In this document: positions 17,310-25,137 of the stretch, in pieces | Layout: every line of letters starts with the position of its first letter | How positions within the stretch are numbered: the first letter of the stretch is position 1 | NCBI RefSeq assembly: GCF_034347405.1 | Contig: NZ_CP133778.1 | Coordinates: 868,001 to 932,000, forward strand | Direction: 5' to 3' | Origin: Pseudomonas sp. CCC3.1 | GTDB taxonomy: Bacteria > Pseudomonadota > Gammaproteobacteria > Pseudomonadales > Pseudomonadaceae | DNA: 64,000 nt | The notes under the pieces: model-generated | Told to the model about the DNA's origin: nothing | Databases searched by the model: none | Seen by the model: the letters and a program-made list of their open reading frames with translations, nothing else | Made by a program: the position numbers and the translations under genes

Positions 17310-17723
17310 ATGTTACCAACCCAGTGTTTATGCACCAACCTGCGGCGCGCGTCGCGGGGCATCAGCAAACATTACGACGGAGCCCTTGATGGCTTCGGGA
17401 TTAATGTCGCTCAGTTTTCGTTGATGAGTAATCTCAAGCGACTGGATCAGCCCAGTATTTCCAGCCTGGCTGAGGCCATGGGGCTGGATCGCAGTACGTT
17501 GGGGCGTAATCTGCGGGTGCTTGAAAGCGCCGGGCTGGTGAAGCTGTCTGAAGGTCAGGACCAGCGTAATCGGCTGGTCTGCATGACTGTCGAAGGGGAG
17601 AAGTGCTTCAGCGCTGCCTGGCCAGCCTGGGAAGCCGCGCAGCAACGCCTGATCGACCGTTTGGGCGAAGAGCGGCGCGAACAACTCTTGCAGTTACTGG
17701 ATGAGCTGGCGGGTGCTGATTAA
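17310..17723 (+). CDS. MarR family transcriptional regulator
   Basis: A 137-residue winged-helix protein. The MarR core spans about residues 25-110, with the recognition part ISSLAEAMGLDRSTLGRNLRVLESAGLV and the wing LSEGQDQRNRLVCMT. It probably controls the MFS exporter starting 52 bases downstream; the perfect GGGTATATACCC palindrome between the two and the near copy before its own ATG support this. The ATG at 17310 was chosen over the TTG upstream; no strong ribosome site is visible. Confidence 0.88.
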   Translation: MLPTQCLCTNLRRASRGISKHYDGALDGFGINVAQFSLMSNLKRLDQPSISSLAEAMGLDRSTLGRNLRVLESAGLVKLSEGQDQRNRLVCMTVEGEKCFSAAWPAWEAAQQRLIDRLGEERREQLLQLLDELAGAD

Positions 17724-17746
17724 GTACCCGTTGTACGAATAGAAAT

Positions 17747-17758
17747 GGGTATATACCC
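17747..17758. promoter_or_regulatory. Perfect palindrome, probable MarR-family operator before the MFS gene
   Basis: GGGTATATACCC is a perfect 12-bp palindrome 18 bases before the MFS start codon. A near copy precedes the marR-type gene. The pairing of sites fits one repressor controlling both. Confidence 0.6.
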
Positions 17759-17775
17759 GCTTGCGGAGAATAACA

Positions 17776-18984
17776 ATGACATCGGTGTGGCGGGCGAGTG
17801 TGTGGGTGTTGGTGGGCAGTGCGCTGATTTTGGCGCTGTCGTTGGGGGTCAGGCATGGCTTCGGCCTGTTTTTGCCGCCAATGAGCGCGCAGTTTGGCTG
17901 GGGGCGTGAGGTCTTTGCCTTCGCAATTGCCTTGCAGAACTTGATCTGGGGGCTGGCTCAGCCGTTTACCGGCGCATTGGCCGACCGCTTTGGTGCGGCC
18001 AAGGTGGTGCTGATCGGTGGCGTGTTGTACGCCGTCGGCCTAGTGCTGATGGGCTTGTCTGATTCGTTACTGACGTTATCGCTCAGTGCCGGCTTGTTGA
18101 TCGGTATCGGTCTGTCTGGTACTTCGTTCTCGGTCATTTTGGGGGTCGTGGGGCGTGCCTTGCCGCCGGAAAAGCGCAGCATGGGCATGGGGATCGCCAG
18201 TGCCGCTGGCTCCTTTGGCCAATTTGCAATGTTGCCGGGTACGCTGGGCCTGATAGGTTGGCTCGGTTGGTCGTCGGCATTGCTCGTGCTGGGGTTGTTG
18301 GTGGCATTGATTGTGCCGCTGGTGAGCATGCTCAAGGACCGACCGATGCCAAGTCTGGGCGGCGAGCAAACCCTTAAAGAAGCGCTGCACGAAGCGTGCA
18401 GTCACTCGGGATTCTGGTTGCTGGCGTTTGGTTTTTTTGTGTGCGGGTTTCAAGTGGTGTTTATCGGCATCCACTTGCCAGCGTATCTGGTCGATCAGCA
18501 TCTGCCCGCCACCGTGGGCACCACCGTCTTGGCGTTGATCGGTCTGTTTAATATCTTTGGCACGTACACGGCGGGCTGGTTGGGTGGGCGTATGTCCAAG
18601 CCGCGCTTGCTGACGGCGCTGTACCTGGCGCGAGCCGTGGTGATCGTGCTGTTCTTGTGGGCTCCGGTGACGCAATTCAGCGCTTACCTGTTCGGCATGA
18701 CCATGGGCTTTTTGTGGCTGTCGACCGTGCCCCTGACCAACGGTACCGTTGCGACAATGTTTGGGGTGCGTAACTTGTCGATGCTGGGCGGGATCGTCTT
18801 CCTGTTCCACCAGTTGGGGGCATTCCTGGGCGGCTGGCTGGGCGGGGTGGTCTATGATCAAACCGGCAGCTATGACCTGATTTGGCAAGGTTCCATTTTG
18901 CTGAGCCTGTTGGCAGCAGCCTTGAATTGGCCGGTACGTGAGCGCCCGGTAGCGCGTTTACAAGCACAAGGAAGCGTGGCGTGA
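17776..18984 (+). CDS. MFS transporter
   Basis: A 402-residue major facilitator with about 12 helices. GALADRFGAAKVVLIGG is the loop 2-3 motif and RALPPEKRSMGMGIASAAGSF a typical loop after helix 4. It resembles the monocarboxylate/oxalate-formate antiporter branch, but the substrate is not evident. The ATG at 17776 follows a GGAGAA ribosome site and the operator palindrome. Its stop overlaps a 40-codon membrane ORF (GTGA). Confidence 0.88.
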   Translation: MTSVWRASVWVLVGSALILALSLGVRHGFGLFLPPMSAQFGWGREVFAFAIALQNLIWGLAQPFTGALADRFGAAKVVLIGGVLYAVGLVLMGLSDSLLTLSLSAGLLIGIGLSGTSFSVILGVVGRALPPEKRSMGMGIASAAGSFGQFAMLPGTLGLIGWLGWSSALLVLGLLVALIVPLVSMLKDRPMPSLGGEQTLKEALHEACSHSGFWLLAFGFFVCGFQVVFIGIHLPAYLVDQHLPATVGTTVLALIGLFNIFGTYTAGWLGGRMSKPRLLTALYLARAVVIVLFLWAPVTQFSAYLFGMTMGFLWLSTVPLTNGTVATMFGVRNLSMLGGIVFLFHQLGAFLGGWLGGVVYDQTGSYDLIWQGSILLSLLAAALNWPVRERPVARLQAQGSVA

Positions 18985-19103
18985 AATCAGCGTGGCTTTG
19001 GCTAGGTGCAGCCAGTGCGGGCTTTCTCTTGCTGGCGCTGACCTGGTGGGGGTGGCATCAGGGCGGCCTCGCTTTGCTTCAGTTAGGCATGGGCGCTTGC
19101 TAG
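18981..19103 (+). CDS. Small single-pass membrane protein, coupled to the MFS gene
   Basis: Forty codons beginning with GTG that overlaps the MFS stop (GTGA). The product reads MKSAWLWLG, one hydrophobic helix (about residues 5-26), a WWGWHQGG turn, and a hydrophobic tail ending GMGAC. The overlap, helix and matching GC-rich codon use suggest a real small protein, perhaps an accessory subunit of the transporter. No family is known to me. Confidence 0.55.
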   Translation: MKSAWLWLGAASAGFLLLALTWWGWHQGGLALLQLGMGAC

Positions 19104-19159
19104 AGCGTTACAGGGGCGAGTAAGTTCTGTGCCTGCCTCTTTGCTAAAGGACACTCATC

Positions 19160-19711
19160 ATGCTGAAGCGCTGGATTGCGATGCCCGTACTGCTGTTAGC
19201 GTGCGCCGGTTCTGTCTGGGCGGCCGATTGCCCGCCATTACTGGAGGGCTCGTTGCCCAAGCTGCGGGCCAAAGAGTCTATCGATTTGTGCCAGCGCTTC
19301 GCTGGCAAGCCTTTGTTGATTGTGAACACGGCGAGCTTTTGCGGTTTTGCGCCGCAGTTCAAAGGGCTGGAGGTGTTGAATCAACGCTTCAAGGCGCAAG
19401 GGCTGGAAGTGATTGGCGTGCCATCGGATGACTTCAAGCAAGAGTCCAAGGATGGCGCGGAGACCGCCAAGGTCTGCTACGTCAATTACGGCGTGACCTT
19501 CACCATGACTGAGCCGCAAAAGGTTCGCGGCGCTGATCCGACACACCTGTTCAAGGTGCTGGCGGAGCAAGCCGGCGCGCCGAAGTGGAATTTCTACAAG
19601 TATGTTGTCGATCGGCAAGGCAAGGTCATTGCCAGCTTCTCCAGTCTGACCAAGCCGGACAACCCGGAGTTGGTTGAGGCTATAGAAAAAGCCATCGCTT
19701 CAAAGTCTTAG
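19160..19711 (+). CDS. Glutathione peroxidase, exported
   Basis: A 183-residue thiol peroxidase of the glutathione peroxidase family with an N-terminal signal peptide (MLKRWIAMPVLLLACAGSVWA), so it acts in the periplasm or at the membrane. The active site is NTASFCGFAPQFKGLE with Cys61 (cysteine, not selenocysteine), followed by GVPSDDF and the Trp motif PKWNFYKYVVD. The ATG has an AAAGGA ribosome site. It is convergent with the FadL gene across a shared terminator. Confidence 0.92.
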   Translation: MLKRWIAMPVLLLACAGSVWAADCPPLLEGSLPKLRAKESIDLCQRFAGKPLLIVNTASFCGFAPQFKGLEVLNQRFKAQGLEVIGVPSDDFKQESKDGAETAKVCYVNYGVTFTMTEPQKVRGADPTHLFKVLAEQAGAPKWNFYKYVVDRQGKVIASFSSLTKPDNPELVEAIEKAIASKS

Positions 19712-19721
19712 TTCCTACACA

Positions 19722-19757
19722 AAAAAACCCGCCTCGATGAAGAGAGCGGGTTTTTTG
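19722..19757. terminator. Bidirectional terminator between gpx and the FadL-type gene
   Basis: AAAAAACCCGC and GCGGGTTTTTT form a stem with A and T runs on both sides, suited to both converging genes. Confidence 0.85.
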
Positions 19758-19791
19758 TTTCAGCTGGCGAGCAGTTCAGACTCGTGGTGAA

Positions 19792-21072
19792 TTAGAACTT
19801 GTACGTTGCACCGACTGCGAAGCCGTTAGCGCTGTTTTCGTACTTGGAGCTGTAGCTGTTAAGTGCATTGGAATCGTTAACTTTGACCGACTCTTCCTTG
19901 AGGTAGGAATAAGCAACGTCAATAGCCAGGTTCTCGTTGACTGCATAGCCAGCACCTACGCTGAAGATCGTACGGTCGCCAGTGGGGATACGTGGCGAGC
20001 GATTTTCATTGTTGGTAGGCGATTGGTCCCAAGTCAGACCAGTACGCAGAACCCACTGCTTGTTCAACTGATACGAAGTACCGATGGCGTAAGCCCAGGT
20101 ATCGTGCCAGTTCTGTTCTTCCTTGATGGAAGTGAACAGGGTCGGAGCAAGAGCCCCGCCAGCAGCAGTTACGCCTTCGTTGTTGACAGTGATGTCTTTC
20201 AGGCGGCTCCAGCGTGTCCAGGTCGAACCTGCGTAGACTTTCCAGGCATCGTTGATGTCTTGAGTGACCGACAGGTCGTAGGACTCAGGGGTTTCGATTT
20301 TCAGAGTGGCGTCATAGCGACCATTCTTCAGATAGCCGAAAGCGCTGGTACCTTGGCTGGCCGAGACTTCAGTGTGGCCTTCAAGCTTGTAGTTGACCTT
20401 GGAGTGGTAGGTCAGGCCGATGCGGGTGGTATCTGTTGCTTGTACCAGCACGCCAATGTTGAAGCCCAGAGCAGTATCGTCGCCCTTGATCTTCACATTG
20501 TTGTCACCCAGTGCAGGGTTGACAGTGATTTCTGATTCCAGGGTGCCGGAGATGCGGTTGATAGTCGGACCAAAGCCCACCGAAACCCGATCGTTGAAGG
20601 CGTAGCTGACAGTTGGCTGCAAAGTGACGACTTTAACTTCACTTTTGCTGCCGAACGCGCGGCCCTGGAAGCTGCTTTCGTAGTCGGTAACGAGACCAAA
20701 AGGCGCGTACACACCGAAGCCGACAGCCCACTGGTCATTGATTTTGTTGGTGTAGAAACCCATTGGCACGCCGGTGAATGGAACCATGTCACCTTTGTTG
20801 GTACCTGAGTATTTACCCGAAGCATCTTTGATGTCAGTCGACGCATCGATAACTGCGAAACCACCTGTGATTTGCTGTCCGTCAAGGCGGGCCATACCGG
20901 CAGGGTTACCGAAAACGGTACTTGCATCGTCAGCAGAAGATGAACGACCCGCGAAGCCGGTCCCCATACCGCTAACGCTTTGTTCGTTGAGGGCGAAGCC
21001 GCTGGCGAAAATCTGGCTGGAAGCCAAAGTGACGGCGAGGCTAAGTGTGGTCTTGAGCATTACTTTTTTCAT
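19792..21072 (-). CDS. FadL/OmpP1/TodX-type outer membrane transport protein
   Basis: A 426-residue outer membrane beta-barrel for uptake of long-chain fatty acids or other hydrophobic substrates. A signal peptide ends near IFASG. The mature protein starts GFALNEQSVSGMGTGFAGRSS, the FadL plug signature (family NPA motif seen as FGNPAGMARLDG). It ends in an aromatic residue (ATYKF), as expected of barrels assembled by BamA. An AAGGAG ribosome site precedes the ATG. It is monocistronic. Confidence 0.93.
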   Translation of the reverse strand: MKKVMLKTTLSLAVTLASSQIFASGFALNEQSVSGMGTGFAGRSSSADDASTVFGNPAGMARLDGQQITGGFAVIDASTDIKDASGKYSGTNKGDMVPFTGVPMGFYTNKINDQWAVGFGVYAPFGLVTDYESSFQGRAFGSKSEVKVVTLQPTVSYAFNDRVSVGFGPTINRISGTLESEITVNPALGDNNVKIKGDDTALGFNIGVLVQATDTTRIGLTYHSKVNYKLEGHTEVSASQGTSAFGYLKNGRYDATLKIETPESYDLSVTQDINDAWKVYAGSTWTRWSRLKDITVNNEGVTAAGGALAPTLFTSIKEEQNWHDTWAYAIGTSYQLNKQWVLRTGLTWDQSPTNNENRSPRIPTGDRTIFSVGAGYAVNENLAIDVAYSYLKEESVKVNDSNALNSYSSKYENSANGFAVGATYKF

Positions 21073-21218
21073 TATTAGAACTCCTTTTGATCACCGGACG
21101 AAAACTACCAACATTTTTGTGTAAGCGCTATAGGCTAAATCGCAGAAGATAACGTTGTTTTGTAGGACAATCCGACCGGTTTTGGATCATTTGCATGTTT
21201 TTGTAGGAAGTTTCTCAA

Positions 21219-21698
21219 TCAGGCAACCTGATTGAGGGGCGTAACGCAGTTGTGCCAAGCATTTATGTAATCGCGTAAACGTCCTTGTGGCTCAAATACT
21301 TGGCGCCATATTCTTGCCATGCCGAGTACGTCATCGACGTGTGGAATGGTGGTTTTTTGCTCTTCAACCAGCAGCCAGGCAATGGCGGTGGCGTAACGCA
21401 AATTAACCGTCAATTCCAGATGAGGGCTACGCAGGAATGCATGCTGACTGGCCAGTCCGCGTACTTGGCTGGCCAAATCCGGGTCGCGGGCCAGGTACAC
21501 ATCCCACAATGCGCTGTGGCGAGGCTCGCGTATGCCGTAAAGGCCATGGCCGCGGCGGTTATGCAGCGCCGACCCTAAACTTGATTGGCTGGCTGCAATG
21601 CCCAGTAATAAAGCTTCGGCATCCGGGTTGTTTTGGCCCAGATAAAGAAGCGTTGGCCGAATCACATAAAGGCTCAACTCCCTGGCAGCGATCCCCAT
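21219..21698 (-). CDS. Phage transglycosylase-like protein, catalytic Glu apparently lost
   Basis: A 159-residue protein starting MGIAARELSLYVIRPTLLYL. The start at 21698 is preferred because it has a GAGGA ribosome site 7 bases upstream; an open frame continues back to 21809. The pattern LLLGIAASQSSLG, then GHGLYGI, then HSALWD, and LVTNLRYATA-like NLRYATAIAWLL matches phage lysozyme-like proteins of the form AAQESxLG...GLGIYQI...HxDLW. Where those have the catalytic Glu, this protein has Gln (SQSS). The family match is from memory and moderate. Confidence 0.55.
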   Translation of the reverse strand: MGIAARELSLYVIRPTLLYLGQNNPDAEALLLGIAASQSSLGSALHNRRGHGLYGIREPRHSALWDVYLARDPDLASQVRGLASQHAFLRSPHLELTVNLRYATAIAWLLVEEQKTTIPHVDDVLGMARIWRQVFEPQGRLRDYINAWHNCVTPLNQVA

Positions 21699-21915
21699 AT
21701 CGTCCTCAACGGCTGAAAATGGCCGGCGACCCTCAAGCGCTTGGCAGCAGTGAGTTGTGTGGGGGCGCCGGAAGCGGAACGCGCCGCTTGAGTTGAAGTG
21801 TAGTGTCATATTCTTGCTGTAAAGGTATGTTTTTAAAACATTTATAGCTTCTAGGTGTTAGTGATATATCCGCAAGTACTTAAGCGATGCTGGATATGTC
21901 ATAAATCGCAGGCAA

Positions 21916-21944
21916 CAAAAAGCCCTGCTAATCAGGCAGGGCTT
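21916..21944 (-). terminator. Terminator of the DUF3509-like gene
   Basis: Read on the minus strand, AGCCCTGC pairs with GCAGGGCT around a short loop and is followed by TTTTTG. Confidence 0.8.
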
Positions 21945-21968
21945 GTTGTGTAAACGCTTGCTGGGTAC

Positions 21969-22193
21969 TTAGGCAGTCAGTGCCTGACGAGTACGCTCGA
22001 TCACAGCTTGCAGAGGTTCTGCGCTGGAATATTGATCGGGATACAGGCGCTCGCTGTGACGAGCAATGCCGTGTTCGTTGACCAGGGTAAAGCTGAAGCA
22101 TCCTTTGCGAGCGGCCATAATCAGGCAGTTCATTGGAGCAAAGGCGTTGGTTAGGGTGCGAATGGCATCCTGAGTGTGGATTTGAGTCGACAT
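21969..22193 (-). CDS. Small DUF3509-like protein
   Basis: A 74-residue soluble protein. It has the pattern I associate with the Pseudomonas-specific DUF3509 family: an N-terminal LTNAFAP segment, a central beta pair (GCFSFTLVNEHGIARHSERL), then a C-terminal helix AVIERTRQAL. The function of the family is unknown. It has its own terminator downstream and a long upstream non-coding region. Confidence 0.6.
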   Translation of the reverse strand: MSTQIHTQDAIRTLTNAFAPMNCLIMAARKGCFSFTLVNEHGIARHSERLYPDQYSSAEPLQAVIERTRQALTA

Positions 22194-23193
22194 AGTTATT
22201 AGGTGTTCCTACAAATGACACGGATATGATCCGTGCTGCGTTAAAACGTTCCAGTGACGTCGCGCCATCTTTGGCTGGACGAAGAACCTGACTGGAACAA
22301 AGCCGCCAGTTGGAGCGCATTAAGTATGTGGCGCTTGGGCTGGCAGGTAGGTACTTAGGAGGGCAGGCAATCACAACAGGAGCTAAGGTTCCGTGCTCCG
22401 GGTGAAGATCCTGATCAATTTGCAGGTTGGTTCGGTCAGAGTAAAAAACTTCGCGATACCCTTTGTGTATGTTCAAAGGCTGTATCGACGCAAGATTTAC
22501 CTGGAAACCATCGAGGGGGTCGATCCCGTTATATCAGCGTGACTGCTCTTTTTCGGAGGTCGCTGAGGGGATTTGTTCGGCCCGAATTGACTTTCAGCTT
22601 GGTACTAACGCTGCGGATACTATCGGGTTGAAATTCTAAATGCAAGTGTGCTAGTAAAAATACATTCAGTTGCCGTCACGAAGTGCGGTTAACGCAAGGA
22701 AATGACAGGGCTGATTTCAAGGGTTTTCGACTCTGGTGTTAGCCTACTTTGGCCGATTTTCCAGCGTGGTGACTGAGGCATTAGCCATTGCAACGTACTC
22801 TGTTCCTCGGTCTTTATCGGTGTGCGGTCCTACATTTTTAGCCCTGCTGTTGCCCGATAAATTGAGTGGAATGTGAACTTGTACACATTTGCAGTGCAAT
22901 TGCCACAATCGCTTTTGATACCCGTCTACACAGGCGTCTAGCCTGTTCTGAAAATTTAAGTCAATGAAAAACATCGTTTTTTTTAATTGGTGAAAAAATC
23001 GACAGTTTGACTCGAAGCCCCGCAGGGTGGGCGTTTGCGGGGGGTAAACGGGGGTTGTCCACTGACTTATCCACAGGATCTGTGGATTGTCCCGCGCGCT
23101 TGCTCTAGATCGCGGGTATAGACTTTTTACGTCTTTACCCCAGCGAAAAAAGGAGTAGAGTGGCGCGCCTTCTGTTCTGCCCTACAGTGTTTT
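22194..23193. other. One-kilobase intergenic region without a recognisable gene
   Basis: Open frames here are short and lack ribosome sites. Visible structure: ACGGAT-ATG-ATCCGT inverted repeat at 22220-22234 upstream of the DUF3509-like gene, and at 23067-23088 a TTATCCACA sequence forming an 8-bp inverted repeat (ATCCACAG / CTGTGGAT). The middle (22500-23000) is AT-richer than the flanking genes and could hold a small RNA, but nothing can be called. Confidence 0.4.
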
Positions 23194-23517
23194 ATGAAGT
23201 TTCGCACCTCTACTTCCTCTGTTGCTCGTTCCAACACACCACCCGAAGCCCCAAAACGTTTTTCTTTGCGGATTGCGGTCTGGTTGCTGGACAACCCTCG
23301 CCTGGGCGCTAACCCCAGCGTCAAGCAGGTTGCCGGTCATTTGCTCAAACAGCCCGCCCGCCAAGGCGTCGTGCTGGCACAAAGCCGTTTGGGGCAATTG
23401 ATGTGCCGTGATTGCGGCAGCGCCCGTGATCAGCGCATTGGTCACGAACTGTTGCGCCAGGCCGCCCGTGCTGGCGACCGCCTTGCACAGCTGGAACTGA
23501 ACAAGATCGAAGACTGA
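23194..23517 (+). CDS. Sel1-like repeat protein
   Basis: A 107-residue protein with two helical Sel1/TPR-type units in its second half (QSRLGQLMCRDCGSARDQRIGHELLRQAARAGDRLAQLEL), a pattern of A/L-G spacing typical of Sel1 repeats. It probably mediates protein contacts. It sits 58 bases upstream of rmuC on the same strand. Confidence 0.65.
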   Translation: MKFRTSTSSVARSNTPPEAPKRFSLRIAVWLLDNPRLGANPSVKQVAGHLLKQPARQGVVLAQSRLGQLMCRDCGSARDQRIGHELLRQAARAGDRLAQLELNKIED

Positions 23518-23575
23518 GCTGTCTTCGATCCTTGAGCTTGGTTAACCTTGCTCTTTTACCGTGTGCGGAGTGGTT

Positions 23576-25054
23576 ATGGCCTTGGACCTGAACAGCATTT
23601 TGCTGGGCCTGGCGCTGGCAGGTGTGCCGTTGCTGGCGCTTGTCTGGCAGTTGCAGCGGCGTGCCAGCGGGCATCAGGCAGAGCTGAATCTGCTGGATGA
23701 GCGCTTGAACATGGCGCAGTTGGCACAAGAAGGTTTGAGTGCCCAGCTGGATGCCAGCCGTGATGAGGTCAGCGATCTGGGGCAGGCCAACGCCGCCAAA
23801 CAGGCAGAACTTGCCGCATTGCGCCGCGAAGTCGAATTGCTCCAGTTGGAGCGCGACAACGCCCGCGATGCCGCGCATGCCTGGAGCCTGGAACGGGCAC
23901 AGAAAGAGTCCGAATTACGCCGTCTGGACGCTCAGGCCGCCGCACTGAGCGCCGAGTTGCGTGAGCAGCAAGACAGCCACAAGCAGCGTCTGAGCGACTT
24001 GCAAGGTTCGCGTGATGAGCTGCGGGCGCAGTTTTCGGAGCTGGCAGGCAAAATTTTCGATGAGCGCGAGCAGCGCTTTGCGCAGACCAGCAATGAGCGC
24101 CTCGGGCAATTGCTCGACCCGCTCAAAGAGCGGATCCAGTCGTTCGAAAAGCGTGTCGAAGAAAGCTATCAGCAGGAAGCCCGCGAGCGTTTCTCGCTGG
24201 GTAAAGAGTTGGAGCGCTTGCAGCAACTGAACCTGCGTCTAAGCGATGAGGCCACCAACCTGACCCGTGCCTTGAAAGGTCAAAAGACCCAGGGCAACTG
24301 GGGCGAGTTGATTCTGGAACGGGTGCTTGAACACGCGGGGCTCGAAAAGGGGCGTGAGTATCAGACCCAAGTCAGCTTGAAAGGCCCGGACGGTGAGCGC
24401 TTTCAGCCAGACGTACTGATCATGTTGCCGGGTGACAAGCAGGTGGTGGTCGACTCCAAAGTCAGCCTCACGGCCTATCAGCAGTATGTCGGCGCCGATG
24501 ACGACGTGATCGGCCAGGCGGCCCTCAAGCAGCATGTATTGTCGCTGCGCAACCATGTGAAAGGCCTGGCCGGCAAAGATTACAAGCGCCTTGAGGGGCT
24601 GCACAGTCTGGATTTCGTGTTGTTGTTTGTGCCTATTGAAGCGGCTTTTTCTGCGGCGTTACAAGCTGAGCCCAACCTGTTTCAAGAAGCCTTTGATCGC
24701 AACATTGTGATCGTCAGCCCGACCACGTTGCTCGCGACGTTGCGGGTCATTGACAGCCTTTGGAAGCAAGAGCGTCAGAGCCAAAACGCCCGTGAAATCG
24801 CTGAGCGCGCAGGCTGGCTGTATGACAAATTCGTGCTGTTTATTCAGGACCTGGATGAAGTCGGCAATCGCCTTCAACAACTGGACAAAGCTTACGCAGC
24901 CGCCCGCAATAAACTGACAGACGGACGCGGGAACCTTGTAAGCCGCAGCGAGCAGCTCAAATTGCTAGGCGCGCGGGCGAGTAAAAGCTTGCCGCCCGAA
25001 CTGCTGGAGCGTGCCATGACCGACGTTGACGGCGTGGCGCACCCCTCGGAGTAG
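23576..25054 (+). CDS. rmuC: DNA recombination protein RmuC
   Basis: A 492-residue protein with one N-terminal membrane helix (about 3-22), a long coiled coil (about 30-190), and a C-terminal RmuC nuclease-like domain (about 230-440) with GNWGELILERVLEHAGLEKGREY, PDVLIMLPGDKQVVVDSKVSL and FVPIEAAF. In E. coli RmuC limits inversions at short inverted repeats. The ATG at 23576 starts the membrane helix. A REP palindrome follows and lies between it and the convergent kinase gene. Confidence 0.94.
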   Translation: MALDLNSILLGLALAGVPLLALVWQLQRRASGHQAELNLLDERLNMAQLAQEGLSAQLDASRDEVSDLGQANAAKQAELAALRREVELLQLERDNARDAAHAWSLERAQKESELRRLDAQAAALSAELREQQDSHKQRLSDLQGSRDELRAQFSELAGKIFDEREQRFAQTSNERLGQLLDPLKERIQSFEKRVEESYQQEARERFSLGKELERLQQLNLRLSDEATNLTRALKGQKTQGNWGELILERVLEHAGLEKGREYQTQVSLKGPDGERFQPDVLIMLPGDKQVVVDSKVSLTAYQQYVGADDDVIGQAALKQHVLSLRNHVKGLAGKDYKRLEGLHSLDFVLLFVPIEAAFSAALQAEPNLFQEAFDRNIVIVSPTTLLATLRVIDSLWKQERQSQNAREIAERAGWLYDKFVLFIQDLDEVGNRLQQLDKAYAAARNKLTDGRGNLVSRSEQLKLLGARASKSLPPELLERAMTDVDGVAHPSE

Positions 25055-25069
25055 ATCTAACGCGGCCCT

Positions 25070-25137
25070 TGTAGGAGCGAGCTTGCCTCGCGATCTTTTG
25101 ATCTTTTAAACGATCGCGAAATACGCTCGCTCCTACA
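25070..25137. repeat. REP palindrome, type A (TGTAGGAGCGAG)
   Basis: TGTAGGAGCGAGC... and ...CGCTCGCTCCTACA flank a GATC-rich centre (CGATCTTTTGATC). It is one of seven complete or near-complete copies in the window, between convergent rmuC and the kinase gene. Confidence 0.9.

Noticed and set aside
22744..22974. 76-codon minus-strand frame in the gene-free kilobase
   Set aside because: It has no ribosome site, no recognisable family and an unusual composition; treated as non-coding.
23067..23088. Possible replication origin
   Set aside because: There is only one good DnaA box and no dnaA, dnaN or gidA gene cluster or AT-rich unwinding region.
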